In this document: positions 26,573-35,119 of the stretch, in pieces | How positions within the stretch are numbered: position 1 is the stretch's first letter | How the letters are laid out: every line of letters begins with the position of its first letter | Origin: Thalassotalea mangrovi | GTDB taxonomy: Bacteria; Pseudomonadota; Gammaproteobacteria; Enterobacterales; Alteromonadaceae | DNA: 64,000 nt | Reading direction: 5' to 3' | Assembly (NCBI RefSeq): GCF_005116735.1 | Contig: NZ_SWDB01000011.1 | Location: 1-64,000, forward strand | Translations under genes and position numbers: made by a program | Notes under the pieces: model-generated | Database searches by the model: none | Told to the model about the DNA's origin: nothing | What the model saw: the letters and a program-made list of their open reading frames with translations, nothing else

Positions 26573-28735
26573 ATGAAAAAGGTTTTAACTGGCGGTCTGC
26601 TTGCAATGTTTAGTGTTGCCAGTCTGGCAGACGAAGGGATGTGGCAACCACACCAGCTCCCACAAATTAGTCAGCAATTAAAACAAGCGGGGCTGGCACT
26701 AGATCCAAATGACCTGACTAATCTTACCGGCTTTCCCATGGGAGCTATTGTCAGCCTGGGCGGTTGTACCGCGTCATTCGTTTCTGACAAAGGTCTGGTA
26801 GCGACTAACCATCACTGTATTTATGGTTCTGTACAATACAACTCCAGCGAAGAAAACAACCTGTTGCGCGATGGATTTCTCGCCAAAAATTTCGATCAAG
26901 AACTGCAAGCAACACCTGGCAGCAGAATCTATGTTACGGAAGAGATTAATGAGGTAACCGAACAGGTGAACGCGGGTCTGAGCAAAGACATGGACGGCGC
27001 AGAGCGTTACGATGTTATGGAGAAAAACCGCAAAGCACTGGTCAGCGAATGTGAAGCCGATGATAAGTATCGTTGTCGCGTCGTAAATTTCCACGGCGGT
27101 TTACAGTATTTCCTATTTAAACAACTCACGATTCGTGATGTACGCCTGGTGCACGCACCGGCAATGAGCGTCGGTAAATATGGCGGCGATATCGATAACT
27201 GGATGTGGCCACGTCACACTGGCGATTACGGTTTCTATCGGGCCTACGTTGGCAAAGATGGCCAGCCTGCGGATTACCATGAAGATAATGTCCCTTATGA
27301 GCCAAAGCATTACCTGAAAGTGAATAAAGCTTCCGTTGCCGATGGCGATTACATCATGGTGCTGGGATATCCAGGACGCACCAATCGCTATCGCGTGGCT
27401 AGTGAGGTCGAAAATCAGTTCACCTGGACCTATCCAAATGCGAAAGTGATGCGTGAAGACATTATCGATTTAATCAAATCAAATTCAGAGCCTGACAGTG
27501 ACGCTCGTATTAAGTACGAAAGCACACTGGCCAGTTTGGCAAACTACGCCAAGAATTACGGCAGTATGATCAGCAGTTATCAAAAAGGTGATATGTTGGC
27601 TCGCAAGCAAAAGCTGGAAGCCGATTTAGCGGCATGGATAAACGCCGATAAAAAGCGCAAGGCACAATACGGTGATGCCCTGACAGGTTTGAACAAATTA
27701 ATTACCAAGAGCCAGGAAAATCAGGCTCGTGACCTTATCTTAGGTTATATGCGCTATGGCGCCCTATATAATAGTGCAAACAGTTTGTATCGCTGGTCTA
27801 TCGAGCAGGAGCTTGACGATGCAGAACGCAAAAGTGGTTATCAGGACCGCGATAAGAACCGTTTTGTCCAGGGCATGAAAACCATAAATCGCCGTTATGA
27901 CCAAGTGATTGATAAGGCAATCATGAGCAAGTTATTAGCCGACTATGCAAAACTTCCTGAAAGCGAGCGTTTAGCGAGCCTGGATAAGTTTTTTGCTATT
28001 GATAAGGGTGCCGATGAGGCCGCGATTGGCAAGCAACTTGAGCAAATGTACGCGCAAAGCAAACTGGCGGAACAAGAGCGGCGCCTTGCCTGGATGGATA
28101 AATCACCCAGCGATTTCGAAAACAGTAATGACCCTTTCATTAAGCTTGCCGTTGCGACTTACAAAGAGCGTTTGGCTCTAGAGCAGAGCAGCGAAGCACT
28201 GAGTGGTGAAATTCAGGCATATCGACCCAAATACATGGCGGCGTTGATTGCCTATTATCAGGATAAAAACCTACCGGTTTATGCCGATGCGAACTCTACG
28301 TTGCGCATAACCTACGGTAATGTGAAAGGCTATTCGCCCCAGGATGGTTTATGGGCAACCCCATTTACCCGCCTTGAGGGAATCGCCGCTAAGAACACTG
28401 GCGAAGTGCCATTTAATGCCTCAGAGAAGCAGTTATCACTGATTGCTAACAAAGAGTACGGCGATTATGCCCGACCAGAACTTGGTTCAGTACCAGTTAA
28501 CTATTTAGGGACACTGGATATTACCGGTGGTAATTCAGGCTCGCCGACACTAAATGATAAAGCGGAATTTGTCGGTTTAGTATTTGACGGTGTGTACGAG
28601 AGTATCATCGGCGACTGGGATTATGACCCATCATTGAACCGTTCAATCCATGTAGATGTTCGCTACATGCTTTGGGTTATGGAGCACATTGACGGTGCGA
28701 CAAACCTGATTGAAGAAATGGATATCGTTGAATAA
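26573..28735 (+). CDS. S46-family dipeptidyl-peptidase (DPP7-like)
   Basis: Exported serine exopeptidase that removes N-terminal dipeptides. Signal peptide to ~residue 19 (SLADEG). Catalytic His81 in ATNHHC, the Asp-bearing segment GGDIDNWMWPRHTGD (~204-218), and catalytic Ser655 in ITGGNSGSPT. Residue 673 is Gly: in the family, Gly here marks DPP7 (broad, hydrophobic preference), while Arg marks DPP11 (acidic residues), so DPP7-like specificity is predicted. 720 residues, full length. AAGGAAG precedes the ATG. It stands alone with a downstream terminator. Confidence 0.95.
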   Translation: MKKVLTGGLLAMFSVASLADEGMWQPHQLPQISQQLKQAGLALDPNDLTNLTGFPMGAIVSLGGCTASFVSDKGLVATNHHCIYGSVQYNSSEENNLLRDGFLAKNFDQELQATPGSRIYVTEEINEVTEQVNAGLSKDMDGAERYDVMEKNRKALVSECEADDKYRCRVVNFHGGLQYFLFKQLTIRDVRLVHAPAMSVGKYGGDIDNWMWPRHTGDYGFYRAYVGKDGQPADYHEDNVPYEPKHYLKVNKASVADGDYIMVLGYPGRTNRYRVASEVENQFTWTYPNAKVMREDIIDLIKSNSEPDSDARIKYESTLASLANYAKNYGSMISSYQKGDMLARKQKLEADLAAWINADKKRKAQYGDALTGLNKLITKSQENQARDLILGYMRYGALYNSANSLYRWSIEQELDDAERKSGYQDRDKNRFVQGMKTINRRYDQVIDKAIMSKLLADYAKLPESERLASLDKFFAIDKGADEAAIGKQLEQMYAQSKLAEQERRLAWMDKSPSDFENSNDPFIKLAVATYKERLALEQSSEALSGEIQAYRPKYMAALIAYYQDKNLPVYADANSTLRITYGNVKGYSPQDGLWATPFTRLEGIAAKNTGEVPFNASEKQLSLIANKEYGDYARPELGSVPVNYLGTLDITGGNSGSPTLNDKAEFVGLVFDGVYESIIGDWDYDPSLNRSIHVDVRYMLWVMEHIDGATNLIEEMDIVE

Positions 28736-28750
28736 ACGTATTTCGCTTCC

Positions 28751-28778
28751 GGCGGCTCTTCCTCGAGCCGCCATTTTT
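28751..28778 (+). terminator. Terminator between the convergent S46 and ChaN/EreA-like genes
   Basis: GGCGGCTC pairs with GAGCCGCC across TTCCTC and is followed by ATTTTT. It serves the S46 gene on the plus strand. Confidence 0.88.
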
Positions 28779-28780
28779 CC

Positions 28781-30031
28781 TTACTGGTGTTCAAACTCTG
28801 CAGATGCGGTTGATCCTGTCATGATCAGTACATAATCAAACCCAAACACTGCACGATATAACTCAAGGCTTTCGGTTTTCAGTTTCCCTTTCATCATCGG
28901 TCTGAGCTTTTTCATATCAAACAGCATCATGCCGTCCTTAGATTGCGCATATAACGCCTGCAACCCCTTTGTATAGCCATCTTTAGCCGGTGCTGGCTGA
29001 AAGGCCCAGTTTACCGGATCAAGCACCGCTACATTAGATTTAGCGCCAGGAAGTACCATCACACTCACCGCTTTACCTCCATTGATTTCTGCGAGTTCTG
29101 GAAGTAAGGTGCCCAAATCGAACGTAGCGTTGGAGCTAAGGCCTCGCATCAAGTGAGAAGCACCGAGCTTTGCCATCAACTTAGCCTGCCCAGCCTGATC
29201 TTTGATCTGTTGCCAGTGCTTTAAGAAGTTTTCTCTTAATAACTCAACCCTGGCCTGATTCGATTGCCAGCCCTGCCCTTGAACCCAGTAACGGTTTATC
29301 TCTAATGTTTTTTGAAGTTCGTGAAGGGTCCAATCAACATCGTTACTGGCAGATGGCCAACTTTCTATGACGTCTTTAACCAAAGCAGGATCGCCAGCAA
29401 AACTAAAAATATATTGTGGGTTTTTCTCCTGGTAATAACGATCCCAGGATTGCTGCGACGCATGAGTCAGTTGAGTTAAAGGCGCCTTTGCCGAATCAAG
29501 AACTTCCTGTTCCTGTAACCATTGTAATAATGGTCGGTCAGATGCCACTTCATAATCGACACCCAGTAATACGTCATTATTATCTGGTAATAACGCTTTA
29601 ATATCGGCGAGCATTTTAGCCTCTTGCTGCATGCCAAAAAATGCCGGCTCACCACCGGGCTTTGCAAATAACTGTCGAAGCCCCTCAAGTCCATCCTTTG
29701 CCAGGTGCTGCTCCATCATTTTCGCAATCTGCGGCGACACTTCAATAACCAGATGCTGATAACCAGAACCTTTAAGGGCAGCAAACAATTGTGCCGCCAA
29801 CATCGGATTCTCGGCAATACCGTGCTCTTCACCAATCAGGAAAAACTGCGCCTGTTTCCCCTGCTCCACTAAAGTATCAAATGCCGGACCGGAAAAATTA
29901 CCGTTGTTAAAATGCAGAGGTTGTGCTGACTGGGTGATGGCTTTGCTTAAACTATCTTCAGCTGCCAAAGAAAAGTTCGAATACAAGAACCAAAACAAGG
30001 TACTACATACCAGAATTTTAAGCGTTCTCAT
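28781..30031 (-). CDS. Exported protein of a ChaN/EreA-like (Tiki-type) fold family
   Basis: Start at 30031 (MRTLKILVCSTLFWFLYSNF...) is chosen for the GGGAAG six bases upstream and the clear signal peptide; an upstream ATG at 30067 and a GTG/ATG-open frame to 30088 are unlikely. The mature protein opens with a conserved-looking FFLIGEEHGIAENPMLAAQL and later LVIEVSP, the arrangement seen in ChaN/TraB/EreA-type proteins where Glu and His sit on the first strand. GASHLMRG near residue ~290 would be a further matching histidine site. The substrate is unknown. Family assignment is from pattern only. Confidence 0.6.
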   Translation of the reverse strand: MRTLKILVCSTLFWFLYSNFSLAAEDSLSKAITQSAQPLHFNNGNFSGPAFDTLVEQGKQAQFFLIGEEHGIAENPMLAAQLFAALKGSGYQHLVIEVSPQIAKMMEQHLAKDGLEGLRQLFAKPGGEPAFFGMQQEAKMLADIKALLPDNNDVLLGVDYEVASDRPLLQWLQEQEVLDSAKAPLTQLTHASQQSWDRYYQEKNPQYIFSFAGDPALVKDVIESWPSASNDVDWTLHELQKTLEINRYWVQGQGWQSNQARVELLRENFLKHWQQIKDQAGQAKLMAKLGASHLMRGLSSNATFDLGTLLPELAEINGGKAVSVMVLPGAKSNVAVLDPVNWAFQPAPAKDGYTKGLQALYAQSKDGMMLFDMKKLRPMMKGKLKTESLELYRAVFGFDYVLIMTGSTASAEFEHQ

Positions 30032-30213
30032 TTTATGCTTCCCTTTATTAATTGTTATATATGTCATAAGGTTACAGTTTCTAATCAAACCTTGGCACAG
30101 TTGTCAGTTTTTAACAACAAAAGCAAATGGCAGTCATGGGCGCTAATTTTTAAAAATTGGCTTCCTGTTGACAGACACTCTGACATTAACCATTTAAATT
30201 TCGGCACAGCACT

Positions 30214-30621
30214 ATGATGATATACCCAATATTTGCCCTGGTATTACTGACGTTCATTGTCGGGGTCATTACCCTTAGCACTCGCTTTAAAAGCGTGTTA
30301 AATCGTACGGTAAAAATAAAATATTATCGCAACATGCAGGGACAGGAAGTACCAGAATTCGTGACACGAACAACACGATGCTTTAACAACCTATTTGAAG
30401 TGCCGGTATTATTTTATGCCGTAACCCTGATGATGGTGGCTACGGGGCATAAATCTGAACTTTCACTGCTACTTGCCTGGTGCTTCGTTTTCAGCCGAGT
30501 TGTTCAGGCAATGGTGCATTTAACCTATAACAATGTTATTCATCGCATGATAGGGTTTTGGGCAGGGTTTATTATTGTCATAATTATGTGGTTGGAACTG
30601 CTATTCACAGCAGTTCCATAG
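30214..30621 (+). CDS. MAPEG-family membrane protein
   Basis: 135 residues, four hydrophobic helices. The family pattern is present: an early helix, the loop KYYRNMQGQEVPEFVTRTTR, then NNLFEVPVLFYAVTLM and a helix with SRVVQAMVHLTYNNVIHR. MAPEG proteins are glutathione- or eicosanoid-related enzymes in eukaryotes; the role in bacteria is mostly unknown. Two adjacent ATGs begin the frame, without a strong ribosome site. Confidence 0.82.
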   Translation: MMIYPIFALVLLTFIVGVITLSTRFKSVLNRTVKIKYYRNMQGQEVPEFVTRTTRCFNNLFEVPVLFYAVTLMMVATGHKSELSLLLAWCFVFSRVVQAMVHLTYNNVIHRMIGFWAGFIIVIIMWLELLFTAVP

Positions 30622-30666
30622 AAGCGTAATGGATGTAAGTTTACAGATTAGGCAATGTGACAGCGT

Positions 30667-31332
30667 TTAGTCTTTTGCTATCCAGGGGGAGATAACTACC
30701 GGCGGCTGGCTCAAAATCAATGCCGTTTCTTTGGCATGAATTGTTTCGTCAACGTCTTCTTCTATTTTTAATGTGCACTGCAGTTGCTGGCAATTCAGGT
30801 CACTTTTAAGTTGTTGGTGAACAAAACTGATGCTTCTCGCATCGTTGAGGTTAAGGTTCAATCCGGTAACGTCCGGCATCATAAACCATAAAAAGCCGCC
30901 AAACTCATCCACCAAATCTTGCATTTGCTCACGGTAATCAGCCAACTCGACAAAGGTGAATTCGGTTTTCTGTTTGTTTTTAACCTGAATCTGCATCTGT
31001 AAGGTACAGTTCTGTCCCGGATCTACCTGATTAACCCGCAAGACCGCGAAGCTGTCGTATAGTTTTTTATCATAAGGAATTTGTAAGCGACCATCGTCAG
31101 CAATATCAATTGCCTGCTCGTCAACGTTTGGTCCATAGAAAAATGCTTTATCGATAGCGCAACGGTCACGACTCTGTGCATCGACCAGATAAAACCCCAT
31201 AGTAATTTCATCCAGTTCATTATCTTTAATAATTTCAAGGCGTTGATAAAAACCTTTGTATTCCAAATCAACCGCTTGTACAGAAAAGCCAAGCGAACAA
31301 AGTAACAAGGTAGTAGCAAGTTTTTTAATCAT
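30667..31332 (-). CDS. DUF2987-like exported protein
   Basis: A signal peptide (MIKKLATTLLLCSLGFSVQA) is followed by VDLEYKGFYQRLEIIKDNEL, matching the DUF2987 opening ('y.GFy.Rl'), and by RCAIDKAFF and QIPYDKKLYDSFAVLRV. The start at 31332 lies one base after the stop of the Bax-like gene, so translation is probably coupled. 221 residues. The ~58 extra codons of open frame upstream overlap the Bax gene and are not used. Function unknown; periplasmic. Confidence 0.78.
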   Translation of the reverse strand: MIKKLATTLLLCSLGFSVQAVDLEYKGFYQRLEIIKDNELDEITMGFYLVDAQSRDRCAIDKAFFYGPNVDEQAIDIADDGRLQIPYDKKLYDSFAVLRVNQVDPGQNCTLQMQIQVKNKQKTEFTFVELADYREQMQDLVDEFGGFLWFMMPDVTGLNLNLNDARSISFVHQQLKSDLNCQQLQCTLKIEEDVDETIHAKETALILSQPPVVISPWIAKD

Positions 31333-31333
31333 A

Positions 31334-32161
31334 TCAGGACGTTTTAAAGTAGCGTTGGTTTTGTCGCAACATCGTATGAAGCTCAACGATGTAGTCAATA
31401 CCCCGTTGCGAATATGGCAGTAATCCTGTCGCCAGAACATCGGCCTCAAGAGGTAAATCGTGTTCGCGCAACTGGCCGCGAATCGAACGAAACATATCAT
31501 AAGCATAGTGGCTGTTGAGGTTATGGAAATAAAACCTCAACATCTGTTGGACACTGTCAAAAGTGGCCACTTCATGGCGAGCCCCTGTATCGCGCCCTTT
31601 AGGCACCATTCCACAATTGCGTTTAAAACACCAAAGCCCAAAAAAATTCAGTCCCTGTTGGGCAAAGCGCGAGCTTCCCCAGGCCGATTCATTGGCGGCT
31701 TGTACCATAACCAGTTCCATTGGGATCTGATCGACGCGAAGCAGAAGTTCCCGAAACAGCAAATTCATATCATTACTCGGCTCGAGATCATACACATCGA
31801 CCAATTCGGCAATAAACTCTTTCTCAGGTAAATTCAGTTTACCCGCTTGCAAATAGGCTTGTTGCGCAGTCAGGACTCGCTTGCGCAACGCCAGCAAGCG
31901 CTTATTTTCGGCAACGATTTCCGGACGCAGAAAATTAAAAAACTGTTTTTTCCGGGTAGATACATCGGTAATACTGGCAAAATCCGGGATATCGACATCG
32001 TGATAGCGAACCACTTTATTTTTAACCGGTTTAGTCTTTTCCGGCGCTTCGATGACTTCTTCAGCGACCTGTTCTGGCTGTTGTTGCCAATAACAAATCG
32101 GCTGAAGCAAAATATATGCGCAGGCAAGGGTAACGATTGCGAATAGGAATTTCTTCATCAT
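31334..32161 (-). CDS. Bax-like glucosaminidase-domain protein
   Basis: N-terminal hydrophobic helix (residues ~3-22) with a CYWQQQ following. A C-terminal glucosaminidase domain contains QIPMELVMVQAANESAWGSS with the catalytic-type Glu, NFFGLWCFKRNCG, and KGRDTGARHEVATFDSVQQM, as in E. coli Bax. Such enzymes cut the glycan of peptidoglycan between N-acetylglucosamine and N-acetylmuramate, or are predicted to. 275 residues. It is the middle gene of a likely three-gene unit with the membrane protein at 32171 and the DUF2987 gene. Confidence 0.88.
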   Translation of the reverse strand: MMKKFLFAIVTLACAYILLQPICYWQQQPEQVAEEVIEAPEKTKPVKNKVVRYHDVDIPDFASITDVSTRKKQFFNFLRPEIVAENKRLLALRKRVLTAQQAYLQAGKLNLPEKEFIAELVDVYDLEPSNDMNLLFRELLLRVDQIPMELVMVQAANESAWGSSRFAQQGLNFFGLWCFKRNCGMVPKGRDTGARHEVATFDSVQQMLRFYFHNLNSHYAYDMFRSIRGQLREHDLPLEADVLATGLLPYSQRGIDYIVELHTMLRQNQRYFKTS

Positions 32162-32170
32162 GACACCCTG

Positions 32171-32962
32171 TTATGCTGAAAAATAGCCTTCGCCGGGGCC
32201 ATCGGCGTTATCGTCGAGCACTTGCATGCGAACACCAAAAATCTGGCGATACAAAATACCTTTGACGAAATAGAAGAAAGGAGCGATCCAGGTTAAGGCA
32301 AACGCGGCAGCGATAATTGCCGCTAATGCACCGACATTTTGCGCCAGCATTGCCACCAGGAAAATCGCTGGCAAGGTGATAGCCAGCACGAATAAATACA
32401 CCTGTAATAGTTTAAACCATTTAAAGCGCGTAGCTTTTATAGACAGGATTAAAGCCTGATTAGGGCTTAAGTTTTTTTCAACCACCAGGGGGGCAGATAG
32501 TGACAGGGCAACGGCCAGGTATATCCCTGGAAGCAGAAAAAGTTGAGTCCCCAAACTGGTTAAACAGCTGACAATAATACTGAGTAAGGCGATGAACGCA
32601 CTTTTCTTTAGAAACGCAAACACCATATTAGGCTTGCTTTTCATGCCGATAGCAAAAGAAATGCCCATCATTTCCAGACCAGCGATCAGTGGAGAAATTA
32701 ATGTCGTAAGCACCATATTAACAGCAAACAATCGTTGCTGATCAGAGAAAATCAGCTCAACACCACCCATGGCCTGTGCCAACAATAACAATATTGCCAT
32801 TGAAATCGCCATCACCGTAAATACGGCAATCATCATAGGCTGCTTGTTGGTGCGGGTTAAGTTCCAGGCTTCTTTGATAATGGCTGGTACGTCAAGATCA
32901 TAATCACCAGCAACCGCCTTTTTTGGGCTACCGCCGATTTGTATATAGCGCTTTTCGTTCAT
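32171..32962 (-). CDS. Multi-spanning inner-membrane protein of unknown function (YciC-like)
   Basis: 263 residues with about six hydrophobic segments; the soluble N-terminus MNEKRYIQIGGSPKKAVAGD precedes them. The layout (large alternating helices with SLSAPLVVEKNLSPNQALILS in the middle) resembles YciC/UPF0259-type or glycerophosphoryl-type membrane-domain proteins, but no firm family call is possible. It lies nine bases upstream of the Bax-like gene and probably shares its transcript. Confidence 0.7.
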   Translation of the reverse strand: MNEKRYIQIGGSPKKAVAGDYDLDVPAIIKEAWNLTRTNKQPMMIAVFTVMAISMAILLLLAQAMGGVELIFSDQQRLFAVNMVLTTLISPLIAGLEMMGISFAIGMKSKPNMVFAFLKKSAFIALLSIIVSCLTSLGTQLFLLPGIYLAVALSLSAPLVVEKNLSPNQALILSIKATRFKWFKLLQVYLFVLAITLPAIFLVAMLAQNVGALAAIIAAAFALTWIAPFFYFVKGILYRQIFGVRMQVLDDNADGPGEGYFSA

Positions 32963-33153
32963 TCAGTTTTATTATTCACTAATAAAAATTTCGGCGATTA
33001 TACCGTAATTGCCAGTAAATCTCACCTTGATTCACCATAATAAGTTTGTAATTAAATGTAATATGGGAAGTTTTTCAATTATCGATGGCTAACAATAACG
33101 ACCAGCAATTGGTTTTTTGACGGGATAATTCATCCAAATATTTGCTGAATTAT

Positions 33154-33789
33154 TCAAAGCTGCCAGACTATTCGCAGCGCCAGCAGGAGCAATACAATTC
33201 CCATCAGCCGATCGATAACATGGCGTTTATCCTGAAGTTTTTGTTGGTAACGACGGATCGTAAACAACCAGGAAACCAGGCAAAACCAGGCGGCTGTCGC
33301 CAGCATCATGTAAAGGCCATAGCCCGCTTTTACCCAAAGCGGTGTTGTGACCGACACAACTACAGAAAACAGGGCAACGAAGAACAGGGTTGCTTTCACA
33401 TTCAGGCCGTTTACTACAAACCCCAGCACGAAGGCGCGCCATTTGGATTGCGTCGCTGCCTCGTTTACCGGTGTCGCTTTTACCAGCGCCGCGGAATTGG
33501 CTTTTGCCGTTAGCCCGCCCCACCCCAGGTACGCGAGATAAGCCGCAGCAATTAAACTCAGCCAACGAATATATTCCGGATTGGAAGCGATGATAATGCC
33601 GATGCCCAGCAGTGAATAACCCACATGTAAGCCAATCCCCGCGCCAACACCTAAACTGGTGATCATCGCATACTGTCGGCCTCGGGTAAGGCTCTGCTTT
33701 AATACAATAGCGAAATCCGGCCCCGGGCTGGCTACCGCCAAAAAATGCACCAAAGCGATGGTGAGAAATTCCTGCCAATAAGCAATCAT
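33154..33789 (-). CDS. LysE/RhtC-family amino-acid exporter
   Basis: 211 residues, about six helices. Family motif ALVHFLAVASPGPDFAIVLK at the N-terminus, the charged loop SLTRGRQYAM, and AAAYLAYLGWGGL. The SPGPDF form resembles the threonine/homoserine exporter group. It is 22 bases downstream of the DUF1415 gene on the same strand and could be co-transcribed. Confidence 0.9.
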   Translation of the reverse strand: MIAYWQEFLTIALVHFLAVASPGPDFAIVLKQSLTRGRQYAMITSLGVGAGIGLHVGYSLLGIGIIIASNPEYIRWLSLIAAAYLAYLGWGGLTAKANSAALVKATPVNEAATQSKWRAFVLGFVVNGLNVKATLFFVALFSVVVSVTTPLWVKAGYGLYMMLATAAWFCLVSWLFTIRRYQQKLQDKRHVIDRLMGIVLLLLALRIVWQL

Positions 33790-33811
33790 AATCGAGTAAT
33801 CTTGGAGTTAA

Positions 33812-34363
33812 TTATTTATTTTTCTGATGTAGTGATGCTAGATAGTCGACAAAAAATTGTCGACCTTTTTGTTCGCACAGCGCAATGTTACGCTCGGGGA
33901 TACCTTCTGGATCCGGATGCGCATCAACCGCCCGGGACATAGATTCTTCCCTGAGAATATGCAGGATTGGCCAGGGGGCGCGATTGGTATAATTACTGGC
34001 GTCATCTTCTGATACATCGGCAAAGCAATAATCAGGATGAAACGTCGCAATTTGAAAAATGCCTTCCAGTTTATTCATTTTGAGCCATTGCCCGGCTAAA
34101 TCGACAAGTTGAATAAAATCATCAAAGAAGGAAAAACCATCGGCTAATATCAATAATGTGGTTTCTACTTCCGGGTGATTTTGCAAATGCTGCAATTCAT
34201 CGGCCAGTATGGTTAAGGCGCGCTCCGTATCCAGATCTGAACCAACCTGATAACGTATGGTCTGATTAACAAGCTCTTTTTTTGCAAATGGGCAAAAATT
34301 TAAAGCAACGACAATGTCCTCGACCCAGCGTTGACATTGGCTAATGATAAGTTGTTCGTTCAT
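33812..34363 (-). CDS. DUF1415-family protein
   Basis: 183 residues, soluble. Typical family opening: RWVEDIVVALNFCPFAKKEL with a cysteine in the conserved NFCPFA. Later motifs: FDDFIQLVDLA, GIFQIATFHPDYCFAD and NRAPWPILHILRE. No function is known for the family. No signal peptide or helix is present. Confidence 0.88.
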   Translation of the reverse strand: MNEQLIISQCQRWVEDIVVALNFCPFAKKELVNQTIRYQVGSDLDTERALTILADELQHLQNHPEVETTLLILADGFSFFDDFIQLVDLAGQWLKMNKLEGIFQIATFHPDYCFADVSEDDASNYTNRAPWPILHILREESMSRAVDAHPDPEGIPERNIALCEQKGRQFFVDYLASLHQKNK

Positions 34364-34499
34364 GAAAGAAGCTCAAGAGGCCAAATATAGAAATCAGCAC
34401 GCATTATATCATCGCTTTTGTGTCGATATGAAACGTAGAATTCTGTCAGTCGCCGGGGTAGTATGAAAATAACACACTAACAATAAGGGAAATTGTCAC

Positions 34500-34994
34500 G
34501 TGTTTCATTTTATCGCCAGTATTATCGACCGGCTCATTTTTATGGTCACCTTTATTGTTGGCATGCAGCTTCCAGCGTTTATCAATGCCTATCGCCAGCG
34601 CGTTGCCGGGCATCTGGACGAAGCGCAAATACAGTTGCTGAATTTTCAAAGCATTGCTGACAAACACCATCAAGGTGACATCACCCAGTTGCTTGCAGCC
34701 TACCGCTCTAGTGCCGATCCCGGCGTCAATGCCAGTGCTGAACTCGTTCTTAATCTCATTGATCGTATTGCACTGCTTAAAAATCACCTGAGCAAACTAA
34801 GCGAAGGCGAATACGTCCAACAGATTTATTACTTTATCACTGGCCTGGATTCGACCATTGCGAAAGCAACGCTAAACGACTATCAAATCGCATTGCCTGT
34901 TGAATTGAGTGCGTTGGCAACCGGGTTGTTGGTAGCGTTAAGTGCAACCATCTTAGTGAGCCAGACTGCAGGAAGATTGTTGCCGCAAAGGTAA
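34500..34994 (+). CDS. DUF2937-family membrane-associated protein
   Basis: Starts at GTG with AAGGGA upstream. 164 residues: a hydrophobic N-terminal segment (residues ~3-22, IASIIDRLIFMVTFIVGMQL), the family-like AFINAYRQRVAGHLDEA, a helical middle and a C-terminal helix (~137-157). The function of this family is not known. It stands alone, divergent from the DUF1415 gene. Confidence 0.82.
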   Translation: MFHFIASIIDRLIFMVTFIVGMQLPAFINAYRQRVAGHLDEAQIQLLNFQSIADKHHQGDITQLLAAYRSSADPGVNASAELVLNLIDRIALLKNHLSKLSEGEYVQQIYYFITGLDSTIAKATLNDYQIALPVELSALATGLLVALSATILVSQTAGRLLPQR

Positions 34995-35119
34995 GCGTAA
35001 TCACTGTAAGGAATACTCACCACTATCCTGCCCGAGATCCGCGCACCTAAATAGTGCGTCAGGTGATTATTTTGTGTACAGTTAAGTTATCGGTGCACAA
35101 TAATTAATCAGGGTTTACT

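Noticed and set aside
33227-33778. Long alternative frame (183 codons) within the LysE-family gene
   Set aside because: Same strand but another frame inside a clear membrane exporter; proline- and cysteine-scattered composition of a shadow frame.
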